A DNA stretch of 64,000 bases from Idiomarina sp. MD25a (GTDB taxonomy: Bacteria; Pseudomonadota; Gammaproteobacteria; Enterobacterales; Alteromonadaceae): the NCBI RefSeq assembly GCF_001870515.1, contig NZ_MDGT01000003.1, positions 1 to 64,000 of the forward strand, given 5' to 3'. The notes under the pieces are model-generated. The model did no database searches, was not told the DNA's origin, and saw only the letters and a program-made list of their open reading frames with translations. This document shows, one piece after another, positions 26,228 to 38,127 of the stretch; position 1 is the first letter of the stretch, and every line of letters begins with the position of its first letter. The position numbers were made by a program, and so were the translations under genes.

Positions 26228-26799
26228 TCTTTTAGGCTTGGATGCGTATCTGCAAAAATAGGGTAGTCGTTAATTTTGTCTAGAAATGCCTGTAGCTTGG
26301 GGAATTCATTTAACGAAATCAGTGAACGAAAGAGCCCCCAGCTCAGGAAACAACCTAAGCGCAGCTCACCATCGCTGAACGGATGCGGCCCCTCATAAGC
26401 AACAGCATGGTCGCGACTTTCCATTAAAGCGAGAATTTCATGCACGCGCTCATGCTGACGCTTCATGTAACCATTGTTTTCCGGCGTGACACCTTCCTTG
26501 CTCAACAAGAATAAATTGATGGTGGCGTCCATCGCTGTATTCACCAAACAATACTGGTCAAAATCAGTGGTATCCGCGAAAAAACGCTCACCGTTCTTTT
26601 CGCGCACATATTTTAATATGCTCGAAGAATCAAAAAAACGCAGGTCATTGTGGTGTAAAAAAGGTACCTTTTTAGCAGGACTCAACTTTGCACTCATATC
26701 GTGATCAGTCTCGGTAAGCGAATACGCTAAGCCCGTTTCTTTAAACGCAATACGACAGTGCCGTACATACGGTGAAGTATAACTACCAAACAGTTCCAT
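26224..26799 (-). CDS. Glutathione S-transferase family protein
   Basis: A 191-residue protein with an N-terminal thioredoxin-like domain beginning MELFGSYTSPYVRHCRIAF (serine/tyrosine candidates for thiol activation), the cis-proline loop KKVPFLHH and FDSSSILKYV for glutathione binding, then a helical C-terminal domain. The frame continues to 26829, but AGGAGA 7 nt before the ATG at 26799 decides the start. It overlaps the stop of the convergent ThDP enzyme gene by 4 bp. The substrate is unknown. Confidence 0.85.
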   Translation of the reverse strand: MELFGSYTSPYVRHCRIAFKETGLAYSLTETDHDMSAKLSPAKKVPFLHHNDLRFFDSSSILKYVREKNGERFFADTTDFDQYCLVNTAMDATINLFLLSKEGVTPENNGYMKRQHERVHEILALMESRDHAVAYEGPHPFSDGELRLGCFLSWGLFRSLISLNEFPKLQAFLDKINDYPIFADTHPSLKD

Positions 26800-26813
26800 A
26801 AACCGCTCTCCTA

Positions 26814-27698
26814 TTAATGGTCTCGACAAGGCTCGTCGGGATACTCAAGTTCAATTGTAGTATGCGCCAAATTAAAGCCTTGTAGCGCATCGGAAATATT
26901 AAGTTTGAGCTTTCCTCGTTGCTCCGCAGTCAGCTCGCGCGCAACCACAATATGCGCGGTTAATACATGACGCTCGCCATCAAGCGACCAAAAGTGAATA
27001 TGATGAGCATCTTGCACATCATCTAGTTTTATCAGTTTTTCTTGAATGGCGATATAGGCTTCTTCGCTAGGCGCTGCTTGCACAAATAGCTTCACTGTAG
27101 ATGCCAGAGTACGAATAACATTAAGTAAGATAAATAAGGTAAAGCCGATAGACAATAAAGGATCAAGAATAGGCCAGTCGACAAAATACAGTACGACTGA
27201 GACTATCAATACTGCGACCCAGCCCAGTACATCTTCGATCAAGTGCCAGTTTAATACACGTTCATTAAGTGTTTCGCCTGCGCTTAGTTTAAACGCCGCA
27301 TACCCATTAACGGCAACGCCAAACACAGCCAAACCAATCATGCCCTCAACAACCGGCATCACGGGGTCAAGTAACCTAGGAATAGCGGTATAAAGCACCC
27401 AAACAGAGCCGGCAATTAAAATAACCGCATTAATAAATGCCCCAACCAATGAGAGCCGCTGATACCCATACGTGAAGGTGCGAGATGGGTCTCGCTTACT
27501 GAATTTGTTGAGTAACCAAGCTAGACCAATAGATAAGCTATCACCTAAGTCATGCACCGCATCCGCAAGGATAGCCGTACTGTTCGTCAAGACTCCACCG
27601 ATAAACTCAATAATAGTGAAACCCAAATTGAGAAAAAATGCCCAACCAATCCTATTCGAAGACATATCGTGATGGTGATGATGGTGATCGTGACTCAT
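26814..27698 (-). CDS. Cation diffusion facilitator (CDF) zinc/divalent metal exporter
   Basis: A 294-residue inner-membrane transporter with six predicted membrane segments. The intramembrane metal site pairs are in AVHDLGDS (H-x3-D, TM2) and HLIEDVLGW (H-x3-D, TM5). A cytoplasmic C-terminal domain (DDVQDAHHIHFWSLDG) carries further histidines. The N-terminus is an unusually dense histidine run (SHDHHHHHHD), a likely metal sensor/buffer. The length and HxxxD motifs match the ZitB/CzcD group that exports Zn2+ (also Cd2+, Co2+). The ATG at 27698 has GGAG; the upstream open frame to 27863 is not used. It lies 14 bp from the GST gene. Confidence 0.9.
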   Translation of the reverse strand: MSHDHHHHHHDMSSNRIGWAFFLNLGFTIIEFIGGVLTNSTAILADAVHDLGDSLSIGLAWLLNKFSKRDPSRTFTYGYQRLSLVGAFINAVILIAGSVWVLYTAIPRLLDPVMPVVEGMIGLAVFGVAVNGYAAFKLSAGETLNERVLNWHLIEDVLGWVAVLIVSVVLYFVDWPILDPLLSIGFTLFILLNVIRTLASTVKLFVQAAPSEEAYIAIQEKLIKLDDVQDAHHIHFWSLDGERHVLTAHIVVARELTAEQRGKLKLNISDALQGFNLAHTTIELEYPDEPCRDH

Positions 27699-27887
27699 AA
27701 ACTCCACTTCTTGATTCAGTGACACGGACAACAGAGTGTATGTTGACTTAGCAACTACTATGACACGATAAAATGTATATGCGAAGCATATCGCGATTTC
27801 AGTCGCACTGATTTCGTCCTTTTGGGCTGACAAAACAGCATTACTACCGTAATGTAATAACAATGTTAAAAAAAATGAGAAAATACA

Positions 27888-28958
27888 GTGCGCAAACTTC
27901 TTATACTCGGATTGCTTTTAGCGAGCTTGAACACCCTTGGTAAAACGCTTGAAACACCGACTTATCTTATCCAATGCCAAGATTGCACGACCGATCAGCT
28001 ACGTGACTGGTTCTTTAACACTATCGTTCTTAATACAAATGAAAGTCCCGAAAAAGAACATCAAAATATCTATTCACAGTACCGCATCATCGTACATCGA
28101 CCTGAGTCTTCTAGATACGATGCGTTTAAAGTAATCGCACCCGTAACACGCTTAATGCAAGGCGATATTAAACCGGAAACCTTTAATTTTTCAGAGACCT
28201 CTTAAACGAACAGTGAAACCTATCTCGCGAAGCAGCTGTTTGCCTATGCAAAGCAAGTCGATAAACAATTAGGTCATATCAGTGACCAATTAAGTCGTTC
28301 GTTTAAAGCTGCGGATGACTTCCAGCAATGGCTCAATTCAAACAGCACGCAAGCTAATAACCACGTCTGCACAAACGACCCTCAATATCTCGGATTAACG
28401 TCTTTCTTTTCGGTTGACGCACGTAAACAGTTACAACAACAAGCGATCCAACTGTTTAGCAAAACCGACTTCAACAGCGAACCAGCGACGATAAAGGTAG
28501 CCAACCAGTCTCGCTTTATTAAGGGCACTCTCAACCAATCGTCTATTTACTTGGTTAAGCGAAAGGCGCTTCATAAGTCGACAATATCGTTAAACTTTGC
28601 CAATCCAGAGGACCCACAAAACTCTGCGAAAGCGACTTTTCTCCTGACATTAGAGGGCGATACCCTGACTATTAACCCTATTGCGTCGTTAACACGACTA
28701 GGCAACAAGAACCTGAGTCTTTTCGAGGACTTTGGCGGAGAAGTGTCACCATGTGCTGTTGCGGCAATGAATAACTATCAAACACCTCAAACAATTAGAC
28801 AAACACAGAAAGAGCCTACACTTGTAGCTAATGTTAATCCCGATAATCCACATTTATGCGCATACATCTATGGCGCGCAAGGCGATACTCGTAGAATGAT
28901 TTTAGGCGCAACCTGTAGCTTGATGTCGAATGGAGCTGATACCGTTGATAGCCGCTAG
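27888..28958 (+). pseudogene. Secreted protein of unknown function, interrupted by an in-frame stop
   Basis: A 356-codon frame starting at GTG 27888 is open to 28958 except for one TAA at 28203-28205. The first 105 residues begin with a signal peptide-like MRKLLILGLLLASLNTLG and contain CQDC. After the stop the same frame continues for 250 codons without interruption, with protein-like composition and more cysteines (HVCTND, VSPCAV, HLCAY, GATC). A single nonsense mutation is the simplest reading. The downstream half alone lacks a start with a ribosome-binding site. No domain was recognised. The gene lies in an AT-rich islet between conserved genes, suggesting gain and recent decay. Confidence 0.7.
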
Positions 28959-29040
28959 CTATAGAATTCCGAAAGGCTTCTATCTTTCGTCTGACGACGA
29001 CAAATTGTTCAATTTACCAGAGGCTACATTATGCCCTTAA
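28930..29040 (+). pseudogene. C-terminal remnant 1 with YRIPKGFYLS motif
   Basis: Frame +1 relative to the preceding pseudogene gives MELIPLIASYRIPKGFYLSS and then a short acidic tail before TAA. The YRIP-x-GFYLS-x2-D stretch is nearly the same as the C-terminus of the frameshifted gene at 29357-29835, so this looks like the surviving end of a deleted paralogue. Too short to be a confident gene. Confidence 0.4.
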
Positions 29041-29273
29041 TACTAGTCCACGTTGCAATCATAGCTCTCATCACACTACTCTGTATAAAAATGAAAGTGT
29101 GGGTACCTATGCTTATCACGTTAATTCTATCCTTTACTTATTTTTATTGGATAATCAGTAACAGCCAACCGGACGGTCTTTCAAACATAGTTTTCTTTAT
29201 TTGGCCTCCTCTTTATACAATATTATGCGGCGGATTTTGGTTTCTCTTTAATAAAATGCGGTTAGCGTTATAA
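29031..29273 (+). CDS. Small hydrophobic membrane protein (possibly truncated)
   Basis: An 80-residue frame, MPLILVHVAIIALITLLCIK onward, almost entirely hydrophobic with two to three membrane segments and no known domain. Just past its 3' end the -1 frame (29255-29353) encodes a 32-residue stretch containing ENSGFYIKPNDY, resembling the GFYLS-x2-D(Y) ends on either side. The gene may therefore be a truncated member of a tandem family whose C-terminus was lost by a one-base shift in the A4 run near 29253. Expression is unproven. Confidence 0.4.
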   Translation: MPLILVHVAIIALITLLCIKMKVWVPMLITLILSFTYFYWIISNSQPDGLSNIVFFIWPPLYTILCGGFWFLFNKMRLAL

Positions 29274-29356
29274 AAGGTTATCAGTGGGAAAATTCGGGGT
29301 TTTATATCAAGCCTAATGACTATCGTTTTAATCTAATTAAAAAATTGAAGTAGGTT

Positions 29357-29835
29357 GTGCAAGTGATTAAATTTAAGTTCAATCATTTTTGGTTTGTTTT
29401 TCTTTTGTTGTTTTTTTTAAGTAGCCTCTATTTTTTTTGGCCAGACAAAGATCTAGTCATCAATTTTTATGAGACGGGCGACGGCACTCAGTTTGAAGCA
29501 AAAGTGACCATTGGCATGACACTTATGATTTTTGCAGTTTTTATTTATATGCCATTTCGAATGATTACTGAACCATTTTTTCGTATTGGTTAGAAAATAA
29601 TAGTCTTTTCATAAAAAAGTTTGGAAAAACTAAAGAGGTTCCACTTAGTAAAATGGTTTATGTGCTTCGGAAACCATTATGGACAAGGTTTTTTGGCGCA
29701 CCATATATGCTATTTTACTATAATGACAAGCGTTACAGAATACCGTCAGGATTTTACCTTTCTGAAAAAGATTATGAGTATTTAAAAACAGAAGTAGATA
29801 TAACGGAACAGGGTAACTTAGAGGTGAAAGTTTAG
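29357..29835 (+). pseudogene. Two-TM membrane protein with a one-base frameshift
   Basis: Frame one (29357-29593, GTG start) encodes 78 residues with two membrane segments (NHFWFVFLLLFFLSSLYFFW; TIGMTLMIFAVFIYMPF). At the T6 run 29576-29581, moving to the -1 frame removes the stop and continues as YWLENNSLFIKKFGKTKEV and on to 29835, ending with RYRIPSGFYLSEKDYEYL. The joined product would be about 158 residues: two membrane helices plus a basic cytoplasmic domain. A T7-to-T6 deletion explains it most simply; slippage on the run is an alternative. No family was recognised. Confidence 0.55.
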
Positions 29836-29846
29836 TGTCATCCAGC

Positions 29847-29893
29847 AAAAAAAGGACATCTAATGTTACTCAAAAGATACATTTTATGTCCTT
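29847..29893 (-). terminator. Intrinsic terminator downstream of glmS
   Basis: On the minus strand AGGACAT ... ATGTCCT (29892-29886 pairs with 29859-29853) contains an inner helix AATGT/ACATT and is followed by a run of U residues (A6-A7 at 29847-29853 on the plus strand). It would end the leftward glmU-glmS transcript. Confidence 0.65.
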
Positions 29894-29914
29894 ATTAGCC
29901 GTTGTTTAAAACGC

Positions 29915-29938
29915 AGTGACGGTTATTCAACCGTCACT
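29915..29938 (-). terminator. Hairpin overlapping the glmS stop codon
   Basis: A perfect 10-bp stem AGTGACGGTT/AACCGTCACT with a 4-nt loop spans the last codons and the TAA of glmS. On the minus strand GCGTTTTAAAC follows, a weak U tract. It may be a first terminator or an mRNA 3'-end stabiliser ahead of the stronger site at 29847-29893. Confidence 0.5.
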
Positions 29939-31755
29939 GACTTCGCAAGGTTTCTTGGTTGGTCTACATCGGTGCCTTTAATGATGGCCACGTAGTACGA
30001 CAACAACTGCAGAGGAATGGTGTACACGATAGGCGCAATAACTTCATCGCAGTGACAGACATTTAATACGTTCATCGTGTCATCACTGGTAAAGCGTGCG
30101 TTTTTATCAGAGAACACATACATAATGCCGCCACGGGCGCGCACTTCTTCAACGTTTGATTTAAGCTTCTCGAGCAGCTCGTTGTTAGGTGCAACGACAA
30201 TAACCGGCATTTCTTCGTCGATTAACGCTAATGGACCATGCTTAAGCTCGCCAGCTGCGTATGCTTCCGCGTGAATATACGAGATCTCCTTGAGCTTTAA
30301 TGCACCTTCCATCGCAATTGGATATTGGTTGCCACGACCAAGGAAAAGGCTGTGGTCTTTGCTCGCAAAATCGGGTGCAAGTGCTTCAATTTCAGCATCG
30401 AGTTCAACCGCTTCTTCGAGTTTAGCTGGCAACGTTTGTAACGCTTTTACGATGGCGGCCTGCTGTTGCTCATTCATGCCGCGATACTTACCAATGGCAA
30501 CCGTCAACATCAATAACCCAGTAAGCTGAGTAGTAAATGCCTTGGTCGATGCCACACCAATTTCTGCACCAGCGCGCGTCATAAAGGCAAGGTCTGATTC
30601 GCGCACCATGGACGACGTTGCCACGTTACAAATCGTCAGACTGCCTCGATAGCCCATTTCTTTTGAAAGACGAAGCGCGGCCAATGTGTCGGCAGTTTCG
30701 CCACTTTGCGAGATGGTCACAAGTAAGCTATTAGGGCGTACAAACGATTGGCGGTATCTGAACTCCGAGGCGATCTCTACATTACATGAGATGTTCGCCA
30801 TCGATTCGAGCCAGTATTTTGCCACCATCCCTGCATGATAACTGGTACCACAGGCGATGATTTGTACGTGTTCAATGGTTTTAAACAAATCAGCTGCGCC
30901 TTCGCCAAACGCATCGTCAAGTACCGTAGTCTCGGATAATCGGCCCTCGAGTGCGTTACGAACGGCAATAGGCTGTTCATGAATTTCTTTTAACATGAAA
31001 TGTCGATACTGACCTTTACCACCTGCGTCGTAATTGACATCAGAATCGACCACTTCGCGCTCAACCGACTCATCAGCGCTATCGTAAATTTTGATATCGG
31101 TGCGATTAATATCCGCTACGTCACCTTCCTCGAGATAAATGAACTTGCGGGTAACTGGTAATAGCGCCAATTGATCAGACGCCACAAAGTTTTCACCGAT
31201 ACCAACACCGATAACAAGCGGACTACCTGAACGCGCAACAACTAATCGTTCAGGATCTTTTGTATCCATTACCACAGTGCCATAAGCACCCTCAAGCTGC
31301 CTTACAGCGGCTTTCAGTGCATCGAGTAGGTCATTGTGAGTCTTGCGTTCATGGTGGATAAGGTGAGCAATTACTTCTGTGTCAGTCTGGCTTACAAACT
31401 CGTAACCCAACGCTTGCAGTTGCTCGCGCAAAGTCTCATGGTTTTCGATGATGCCATTATGCACCACTGCAATTTCGTGTTCTGACAGGTGAGGGTGAGC
31501 ATTGCGTTCAGTCACGCCACCATGGGTCGCCCAACGCGTATGTGCAATTCCAATGGTTCCATCCACTGGTGTCTCTTCAATCGCATCCGCTAACGCTTGC
31601 ACTTTACCTGTGCGTTTTATGGTTTGTAAGTGCTGAGACTTATCGATAACAGCGATACCCGCTGAATCATAACCACGATACTCAAGCCGCTTCAGGCCCT
31701 CTAATAAAATTCCGCTTACACGTCGTTCCGACGTCGCTCCTACAATACCGCACAT
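29923..31755 (-). CDS. glmS: Glutamine-fructose-6-phosphate aminotransferase (isomerizing)
   Basis: A 610-residue enzyme. The N-terminal class II glutamine amidotransferase domain has catalytic C2 (MCGIVGA) and HTRWATHG. Two SIS domains follow, with [17 protein letters not shown] and the C-terminal [13 protein letters not shown] typical of GlmS. It makes glucosamine-6-phosphate from fructose-6-phosphate and glutamine, the first step toward UDP-GlcNAc for peptidoglycan and LPS. It follows glmU by 2 bp, so the pair is an operon downstream of atp. Confidence 0.97.
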   Translation of the reverse strand: MCGIVGATSERRVSGILLEGLKRLEYRGYDSAGIAVIDKSQHLQTIKRTGKVQALADAIEETPVDGTIGIAHTRWATHGGVTERNAHPHLSEHEIAVVHNGIIENHETLREQLQALGYEFVSQTDTEVIAHLIHHERKTHNDLLDALKAAVRQLEGAYGTVVMDTKDPERLVVARSGSPLVIGVGIGENFVASDQLALLPVTRKFIYLEEGDVADINRTDIKIYDSADESVEREVVDSDVNYDAGGKGQYRHFMLKEIHEQPIAVRNALEGRLSETTVLDDAFGEGAADLFKTIEHVQIIACGTSYHAGMVAKYWLESMANISCNVEIASEFRYRQSFVRPNSLLVTISQSGETADTLAALRLSKEMGYRGSLTICNVATSSMVRESDLAFMTRAGAEIGVASTKAFTTQLTGLLMLTVAIGKYRGMNEQQQAAIVKALQTLPAKLEEAVELDAEIEALAPDFASKDHSLFLGRGNQYPIAMEGALKLKEISYIHAEAYAAGELKHGPLALIDEEMPVIVVAPNNELLEKLKSNVEEVRARGGIMYVFSDKNARFTSDDTMNVLNVCHCDEVIAPIVYTIPLQLLSYYVAIIKGTDVDQPRNLAKSVTVE

Positions 31756-31757
31756 AA

Positions 31758-33125
31758 TTACTGTTCCTTCTTTTGAGGTCGTTGCCAGCCCTCAATATTT
31801 CGCTGTTTTCCACGAGCGACCGCCAATTCTTTATCACCTACATCCCGTGTAATCACCGAGCCAGCGCCTACCGTTGCTTCCTTGCTAATCGTTACCGGTG
31901 CCACTAATGAACTGTTTGAGCCGATAAACGCGCCATCGCCAATGATGGTTTTAGACTTATTAACACCATCATAGTTGCAGGTGATAGTGCCGGCGCCAAT
32001 GTTTGCATGACGTCCGACCTCAGTATCACCCAAATAAGTTAGGTGGCCGGCTTTTGAGCCTTCACCTAAACGTGATTTTTTCATTTCAACAAAGTTACCC
32101 ACTTGTGCGCCATTCTCAAGGATAGCGCCGGGTCGCAAGCGCGCGAAAGGACCCACTTGGCAGCCTGCTTTTATTTGCGCGTCTTCAATATGACTGTTGG
32201 CTTTGATACGCGTGCCTTTGCCAATTCGACTATTTCTGATGACCGTATTAGGTTCGATGACAACGCCGTCTTCAAGTTCAACATCACCCTCAAGCACCAC
32301 GTTGACATCAATAATGACATCGCTTCCGACTTTAATCGTTCCACGACAATCAAATCGATTCGGATCCATCAATGTGACGCCTTCGGTCATCAGTCGCTCA
32401 GCCATACGCCGTTGATATGCGCGCTCGAGTGATGCGAGCTGAACGCGATTATTTGCACCTTCAACTTCAGTAGTTGCGCTTGGATGCGTCGATGCAATGT
32501 TAACACCTTCCTCTGCCGCCATTGCCACGATATCGGTTAGGTAGTATTCACCTTGCGCATTGTCATTAGATAACGCGCCGAGCCAACGCTTGAGCGCATC
32601 GCCTGAAGCAACCATAATCCCAGTATTGACCTCGTTGACACGCAGTTGTTCGGGGTTAGCGTCTTTCTGTTCAACGATGCCCGTTACATGACCCATGTCG
32701 TTCCGAATTATACGACCATAACCAGTGGGATCATCGAGCTTCATTGTTAACAAACCCAAATCGGTTTGTTGACTTGCTTCAAGCAATTTGCTGAGTGTTT
32801 CTGGCATCAGCAACGGCACATCACCATAGAGAATAGCCACTTTCTCGTCGGCCTGAAGGTCACCCATGACTTGTTGTACGGCATGACCGGTGCCCAGTTG
32901 CTCCTTTTGTTCATTCCAGAGCAATGATGCATCGTTGATCGCTTCTTTTAGCAACTCACCGCCATGCCCATAAACTAAATTAATCGCATGGGGATTAAGT
33001 GCTTTGGCGCAATCAATAACATGTTGCACCATGGGTTTGTGAGCAACCGTATGTAACACTTTTGGAAGGTTCGAACGCATCCGTGTTCCTTTACCTGCTG
33101 CCAAAATGATTACGCGAAGCTTCAT
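31758..33125 (-). CDS. glmU: Bifunctional UDP-GlcNAc pyrophosphorylase / glucosamine-1-P acetyltransferase
   Basis: A 455-residue protein. The N-terminal uridyltransferase domain has LAAGKGTRM and then the LYGDVPLL region. The C-terminal left-handed beta-helix acetyltransferase (from about residue 250) has [22 protein letters not shown] and [10 protein letters not shown]. It carries out the last two steps to UDP-GlcNAc. The frame is open to 33170, but the ATG at 33125 gives the family-standard [16 protein letters not shown] start and length (E. coli GlmU has 456 residues). Confidence 0.97.
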   Translation of the reverse strand: MKLRVIILAAGKGTRMRSNLPKVLHTVAHKPMVQHVIDCAKALNPHAINLVYGHGGELLKEAINDASLLWNEQKEQLGTGHAVQQVMGDLQADEKVAILYGDVPLLMPETLSKLLEASQQTDLGLLTMKLDDPTGYGRIIRNDMGHVTGIVEQKDANPEQLRVNEVNTGIMVASGDALKRWLGALSNDNAQGEYYLTDIVAMAAEEGVNIASTHPSATTEVEGANNRVQLASLERAYQRRMAERLMTEGVTLMDPNRFDCRGTIKVGSDVIIDVNVVLEGDVELEDGVVIEPNTVIRNSRIGKGTRIKANSHIEDAQIKAGCQVGPFARLRPGAILENGAQVGNFVEMKKSRLGEGSKAGHLTYLGDTEVGRHANIGAGTITCNYDGVNKSKTIIGDGAFIGSNSSLVAPVTISKEATVGAGSVITRDVGDKELAVARGKQRNIEGWQRPQKKEQ

Positions 33126-33181
33126 AAGCAATGCATCCTTACTGTTATTCTTTTGTTGAAATTCGCCCATATTCTACATAC

Positions 33182-33220
33182 AAAAAAGGCCTTGTTGTAC
33201 CAACAACAAGGCCTTTTAAA
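33182..33220. terminator. Intrinsic terminator after atpC
   Basis: A 14-bp stem AAAAGGCCTTGTTG (33184-33197) / CAACAAGGCCTTTT (33204-33217) with a 6-nt loop, flanked by A- and T-runs so that it works on both strands. It closes the leftward atp operon ahead of glmU. Confidence 0.88.
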
Positions 33221-33237
33221 AGCTTTTTTGCTAATTT

Positions 33238-33654
33238 TTAACGTCTAAGCTTACGAATAACCTCAAGCTGCGCCATCGCGCGTGATAATTCTGCAATCGC
33301 CTCAGCATACGTCATGTCTGAACCTGAATCCGCAATCGCCTCTTCAGCACGCTTGCGTGCCGCTTCCGCTTCTTGCTCGTCCAATTCATCACCACGTACG
33401 GCAACGTCAGCAAGTACAATCACCTGACCTGGCTGCACTTCAAGAACACCACCGGCAACATACAGCAGTTCTTCTTGACCTTCCTCACTCACGAATCGAA
33501 CCATACCTGGCTTGATTTTGGTCAGTAAAGGCGCGTGACCTGGGTAAATACCCAACTCACCTTCGCTACCCGACACCTGGACCGTTTGCACAACGCCGGT
33601 AAATAACCGACGTTCTGCACTCACGATTTCCAGATTTAACGTTTGTGTCGCCAT
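33238..33654 (-). CDS. atpC: ATP synthase F1 subunit epsilon
   Basis: A 138-residue subunit with an N-terminal beta-sandwich ([22 protein letters not shown]) and a C-terminal two-helix arm ([17 protein letters not shown]). It is part of the central stalk, and the helical arm can inhibit ATP hydrolysis. Last gene of the atp operon, 17 bp after atpD. Confidence 0.97.
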   Translation of the reverse strand: MATQTLNLEIVSAERRLFTGVVQTVQVSGSEGELGIYPGHAPLLTKIKPGMVRFVSEEGQEELLYVAGGVLEVQPGQVIVLADVAVRGDELDEQEAEAARKRAEEAIADSGSDMTYAEAIAELSRAMAQLEVIRKLRR

Positions 33655-33671
33655 TTAAACCTCCCAGTTGG

Positions 33672-35075
<1,404 letters not shown>

Positions 35076-35098
35076 TCAATTCTTTTACCGTTGCCGCG

Positions 35099-35965
35099 TT
35101 ATACCGCTTCGGCGCCGGAGACGATTTCCGAAATTTCTTGCGTAATCGCTGCCTGACGAGCTTTGTTGTACTGCAGCTGAAGCTTATCAATAAGGTCTTC
35201 AGCATTGTCAGTTGCAGCTTTCATCGCAATCATACGAGCAGCTTGCTCACTGGCGAAGTTATCTACAACACCCTGATACACCTGGGTCTCAACATATCGA
35301 CGAATAAGCGTGTCGAGAATGCTTTCAGGGTTTGGCTCGTACAAGTAGTCCCAGCTACCCGTTTGGACATTTTCGTCCTTTTCCGCTTGCGGCAATGGCA
35401 GCAATTGGTGAATGGTCGGCTCTTGTGTCATGGTGTTAACAAATTTGTTGTACACCACGTACAAGCGGTCGATTTTGCCTTCTTCGAAAGCGTCCAACAT
35501 AATTTGGACAGAACCCGTAATTTCTTTGAGTTCTGGCTTGTCACCTAAACCCGATACTTGGGCTTGCAACTTACCACCAAAACGTTTGAAAAAGCCGGTT
35601 GCTTTGCTTCCGATAGCTGCAAAATCAGCCTCAACGCCTTGCTCTTTCCACTCGTTTGCGTGTTTTACGACAGCTTTAAACTCGTTAGAGTTAAGGCCAC
35701 CACATAAACCACGATCCGTAGAAATCACAATGTAGCCCACACGCTTCACTTCACGTTCTTCCATAAATGGATGACGGTACTCAATGTTTCCGCGTGCGAC
35801 ATGACCAATCACTTTGCGAATGGTGTCGGCATATGGACGGCTTTCGTCCATACGTTCCTGCGCCTTTTTCATTTTTGACGCAGCCACCATCTCCATAGCG
35901 CTAGTGATCTTCTGAGTATTACCGATACTCGAGATCTGTGTCTTTATCTCTTTACCGCTGGCCAT
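35099..35965 (-). CDS. atpG: ATP synthase F1 subunit gamma
   Basis: A 288-residue rotor-shaft subunit. The N-terminal helix contains [25 protein letters not shown], the Rossmann-like region [13 protein letters not shown], and the C-terminal helix ends [22 protein letters not shown]. Standard gammaproteobacterial form without the cyanobacterial regulatory insert. Confidence 0.97.
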   Translation of the reverse strand: MASGKEIKTQISSIGNTQKITSAMEMVAASKMKKAQERMDESRPYADTIRKVIGHVARGNIEYRHPFMEEREVKRVGYIVISTDRGLCGGLNSNEFKAVVKHANEWKEQGVEADFAAIGSKATGFFKRFGGKLQAQVSGLGDKPELKEITGSVQIMLDAFEEGKIDRLYVVYNKFVNTMTQEPTIHQLLPLPQAEKDENVQTGSWDYLYEPNPESILDTLIRRYVETQVYQGVVDNFASEQAARMIAMKAATDNAEDLIDKLQLQYNKARQAAITQEISEIVSGAEAV

Positions 35966-36020
35966 GATGATTCTCCTTTAACTCAACGACAAGTGGCCGC
36001 TTGTTAGCGGCCACCGCCAA

Positions 36021-37562
36021 TTACCATGATTGCGTTTGCTTGAATTTCTCAAGTGCCGCTTTCAATTGGCTATCGATGTCGTCGTTATAGTTTCCGGTTT
36101 TATCAATTTCAGCCATCAGCTCAGAGTATTCGCTCGCCATGAATGATTGCAGAGATTCTTCAAAATCCATGATTTTGTCGATAGCCACATCTTTCAGGAA
36201 GCCTTTCTCAACGGCGTAAATTGATACAGCCATTTGAGCTACGCTCATAGGCTTATATTGCTTCTGCTTCATCAACTCGGTGACGCGCTGACCGTGCTCA
36301 AGTTGAGCACGAGTCGACTCATCAAGATCAGATGCGAACTGAGCAAAGGCTGCCAATTCACGGTACTGAGCCAAGGCAAGACGGATACCGCCGCCCAACT
36401 TCTTGATGATCTTAGTCTGTGCAGCACCACCGACACGAGAAACTGAGATACCCGCGTTAACCGCTGGGCGAATACCTGAATTGAATAGGTCAGTTTCAAG
36501 GAAGATCTGACCGTCAGTGATTGAAATCACGTTAGTCGGTACGAACGCAGATACGTCGCCCGCTTGTGTTTCAATGATAGGTAATGCGGTCAAAGAACCT
36601 GTTTTACCTTTCACTTCACCGTTGGTGTGCTTTTCTACATAGTCAGCGTTAACACGAGCAGCACGCTCAAGTAGACGCGAGTGTAGATAGAATACGTCAC
36701 CAGGGAATGCTTCACGACCTGGTGGACGACGCAGTAGCAATGAGATTTGACGATAAGCAACTGCTTGCTTCGACAAGTCATCATAAATAATTAGCGCGTC
36801 TTCACCGCGGTCACGGAAGAACTCACCCATAGTACAGCCAGAGTATGCTGACAAGTACTGAAGCGCCGCAGATTCAGAAGCAGAGGCTGCTACAACAATG
36901 GTGTTTTCCATTGCGCCGTGCTCTTCTAATTTACGAACAACTGCAGAGATAGTTGAGTTTTTCTGACCAATTGCGACGTAAACACATTTGATACCAGAGT
37001 TTTTCTGGTTGATGATTGCGTCGACTGCTAGGGCAGTTTTACCTGTTTGACGGTCACCGATGATCAACTCACGCTGACCACGACCAACTGGGATCATCGA
37101 GTCAATTGATTTGTAACCTGTTTGAACAGGCTCATCAACAGATTGACGATCGATAACGCCCGGTGCGATTTTCTCTACAGGCTCGTAAGCTTCTGCTTCG
37201 ATAGGGCCTTTACCGTCGATAGGTTGACCGAGCGTGTTAACGACACGTCCAAGCAGTTGATTACCCACAGGTACTTCAAGGATACGACCTGTAGACTTAA
37301 CTTTTACACCCTCTTGCAAATCAGCATAAGGGCCCATTACAACCGCACCAACAGAGTCGCGCTCAAGGTTCAATGCGATAGCGTAGCGGTTTCCAGGAAG
37401 CTCAATCATCTCACCTTGCAAGCAGTCTGCAAGGCCGTGAACGCGAATGATACCGTCTTGTACAGACATGATGGTACCTTCGTTACGCGCTTCGCTGGTG
37501 ACTTCGAACTTCTCAATACGCTCTTTGATTAGTTCTGCGATTTCATTTGAATTCAGTTGCAT
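36021..37562 (-). CDS. atpA: ATP synthase F1 subunit alpha
   Basis: A 513-residue non-catalytic nucleotide-binding subunit with P-loop GDRQTGKTA and the alpha-specific [12 protein letters not shown] and SNPGI-like region ([18 protein letters not shown]). The in-frame TTG at 37568 is not needed: the ATG at 37562 gives [12 protein letters not shown], matching E. coli AtpA in sequence and length. Confidence 0.98.
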   Translation of the reverse strand: MQLNSNEIAELIKERIEKFEVTSEARNEGTIMSVQDGIIRVHGLADCLQGEMIELPGNRYAIALNLERDSVGAVVMGPYADLQEGVKVKSTGRILEVPVGNQLLGRVVNTLGQPIDGKGPIEAEAYEPVEKIAPGVIDRQSVDEPVQTGYKSIDSMIPVGRGQRELIIGDRQTGKTALAVDAIINQKNSGIKCVYVAIGQKNSTISAVVRKLEEHGAMENTIVVAASASESAALQYLSAYSGCTMGEFFRDRGEDALIIYDDLSKQAVAYRQISLLLRRPPGREAFPGDVFYLHSRLLERAARVNADYVEKHTNGEVKGKTGSLTALPIIETQAGDVSAFVPTNVISITDGQIFLETDLFNSGIRPAVNAGISVSRVGGAAQTKIIKKLGGGIRLALAQYRELAAFAQFASDLDESTRAQLEHGQRVTELMKQKQYKPMSVAQMAVSIYAVEKGFLKDVAIDKIMDFEESLQSFMASEYSELMAEIDKTGNYNDDIDSQLKAALEKFKQTQSW

Positions 37563-37576
37563 GCTCAAGTCCCCAA

Positions 37577-38110
37577 TTAGGATTGCAGTGCATAGGCAAG
37601 CCGTTCAAGCTTGCCACGCAGAGAGCCGTCAATGACGGTATCGCCTGCTTGAATAGTTAATCCGCCAATCATTGACGCATCTACACTGCAGTTCAGCTTA
37701 ATTTTGCGTTGCAAACGTGCTTCGAGTGCCTTAGAAAGCTCAGCTTGCTGAGCATCCGACATCTCTACCGCACCCGTTACATCTACGACAATTTCCTTTT
37801 CGTAATCTGCACGGAGCACGTTAAATTGTTCCAACACCGCTGGCAGGGCAGTTAAACGTTCGTTTTCTGCCATTACCTTAATAAGATTCTGTGCTTGTTC
37901 GGTTAATGCGTCACCGCATACTCCGATAAACACTTCACTCGTGCGACCAACGGTAGCAGAGCTGCTCAAAAAGCTCGCCATACGGTCATCTTTTGCCACT
38001 GAAGCGGCGAAAGACAACATCTCGGCCCACTTATCGAGCGCTCCTTGTTGCAAAGCAAAATCAAAAGCTGCTTTTGCGTAGGGGCGAGCGACAGTAGTCA
38101 GTTCTGACAT
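37577..38110 (-). CDS. atpH: ATP synthase F1 subunit delta
   Basis: A 177-residue peripheral-stalk subunit: an N-terminal helical bundle ([23 protein letters not shown]) and the C-terminal signature [35 protein letters not shown]. It links the alpha subunits to the b dimer. Confidence 0.97.
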   Translation of the reverse strand: MSELTTVARPYAKAAFDFALQQGALDKWAEMLSFAASVAKDDRMASFLSSSATVGRTSEVFIGVCGDALTEQAQNLIKVMAENERLTALPAVLEQFNVLRADYEKEIVVDVTGAVEMSDAQQAELSKALEARLQRKIKLNCSVDASMIGGLTIQAGDTVIDGSLRGKLERLAYALQS

Positions 38111-38127
38111 AAGCTCAAACCCCTTGA

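Noticed and set aside
28551-28958. A separate 135-residue gene with TTG start
   Set aside because: It is in the same frame as the upstream secreted protein and has no ribosome-binding site; it is the downstream half of one interrupted gene.
29653-29835. A separate 60-residue gene
   Set aside because: The frame extends back without stop to join the preceding membrane protein by a one-base shift, so it is better read as the second half of a frameshifted gene.
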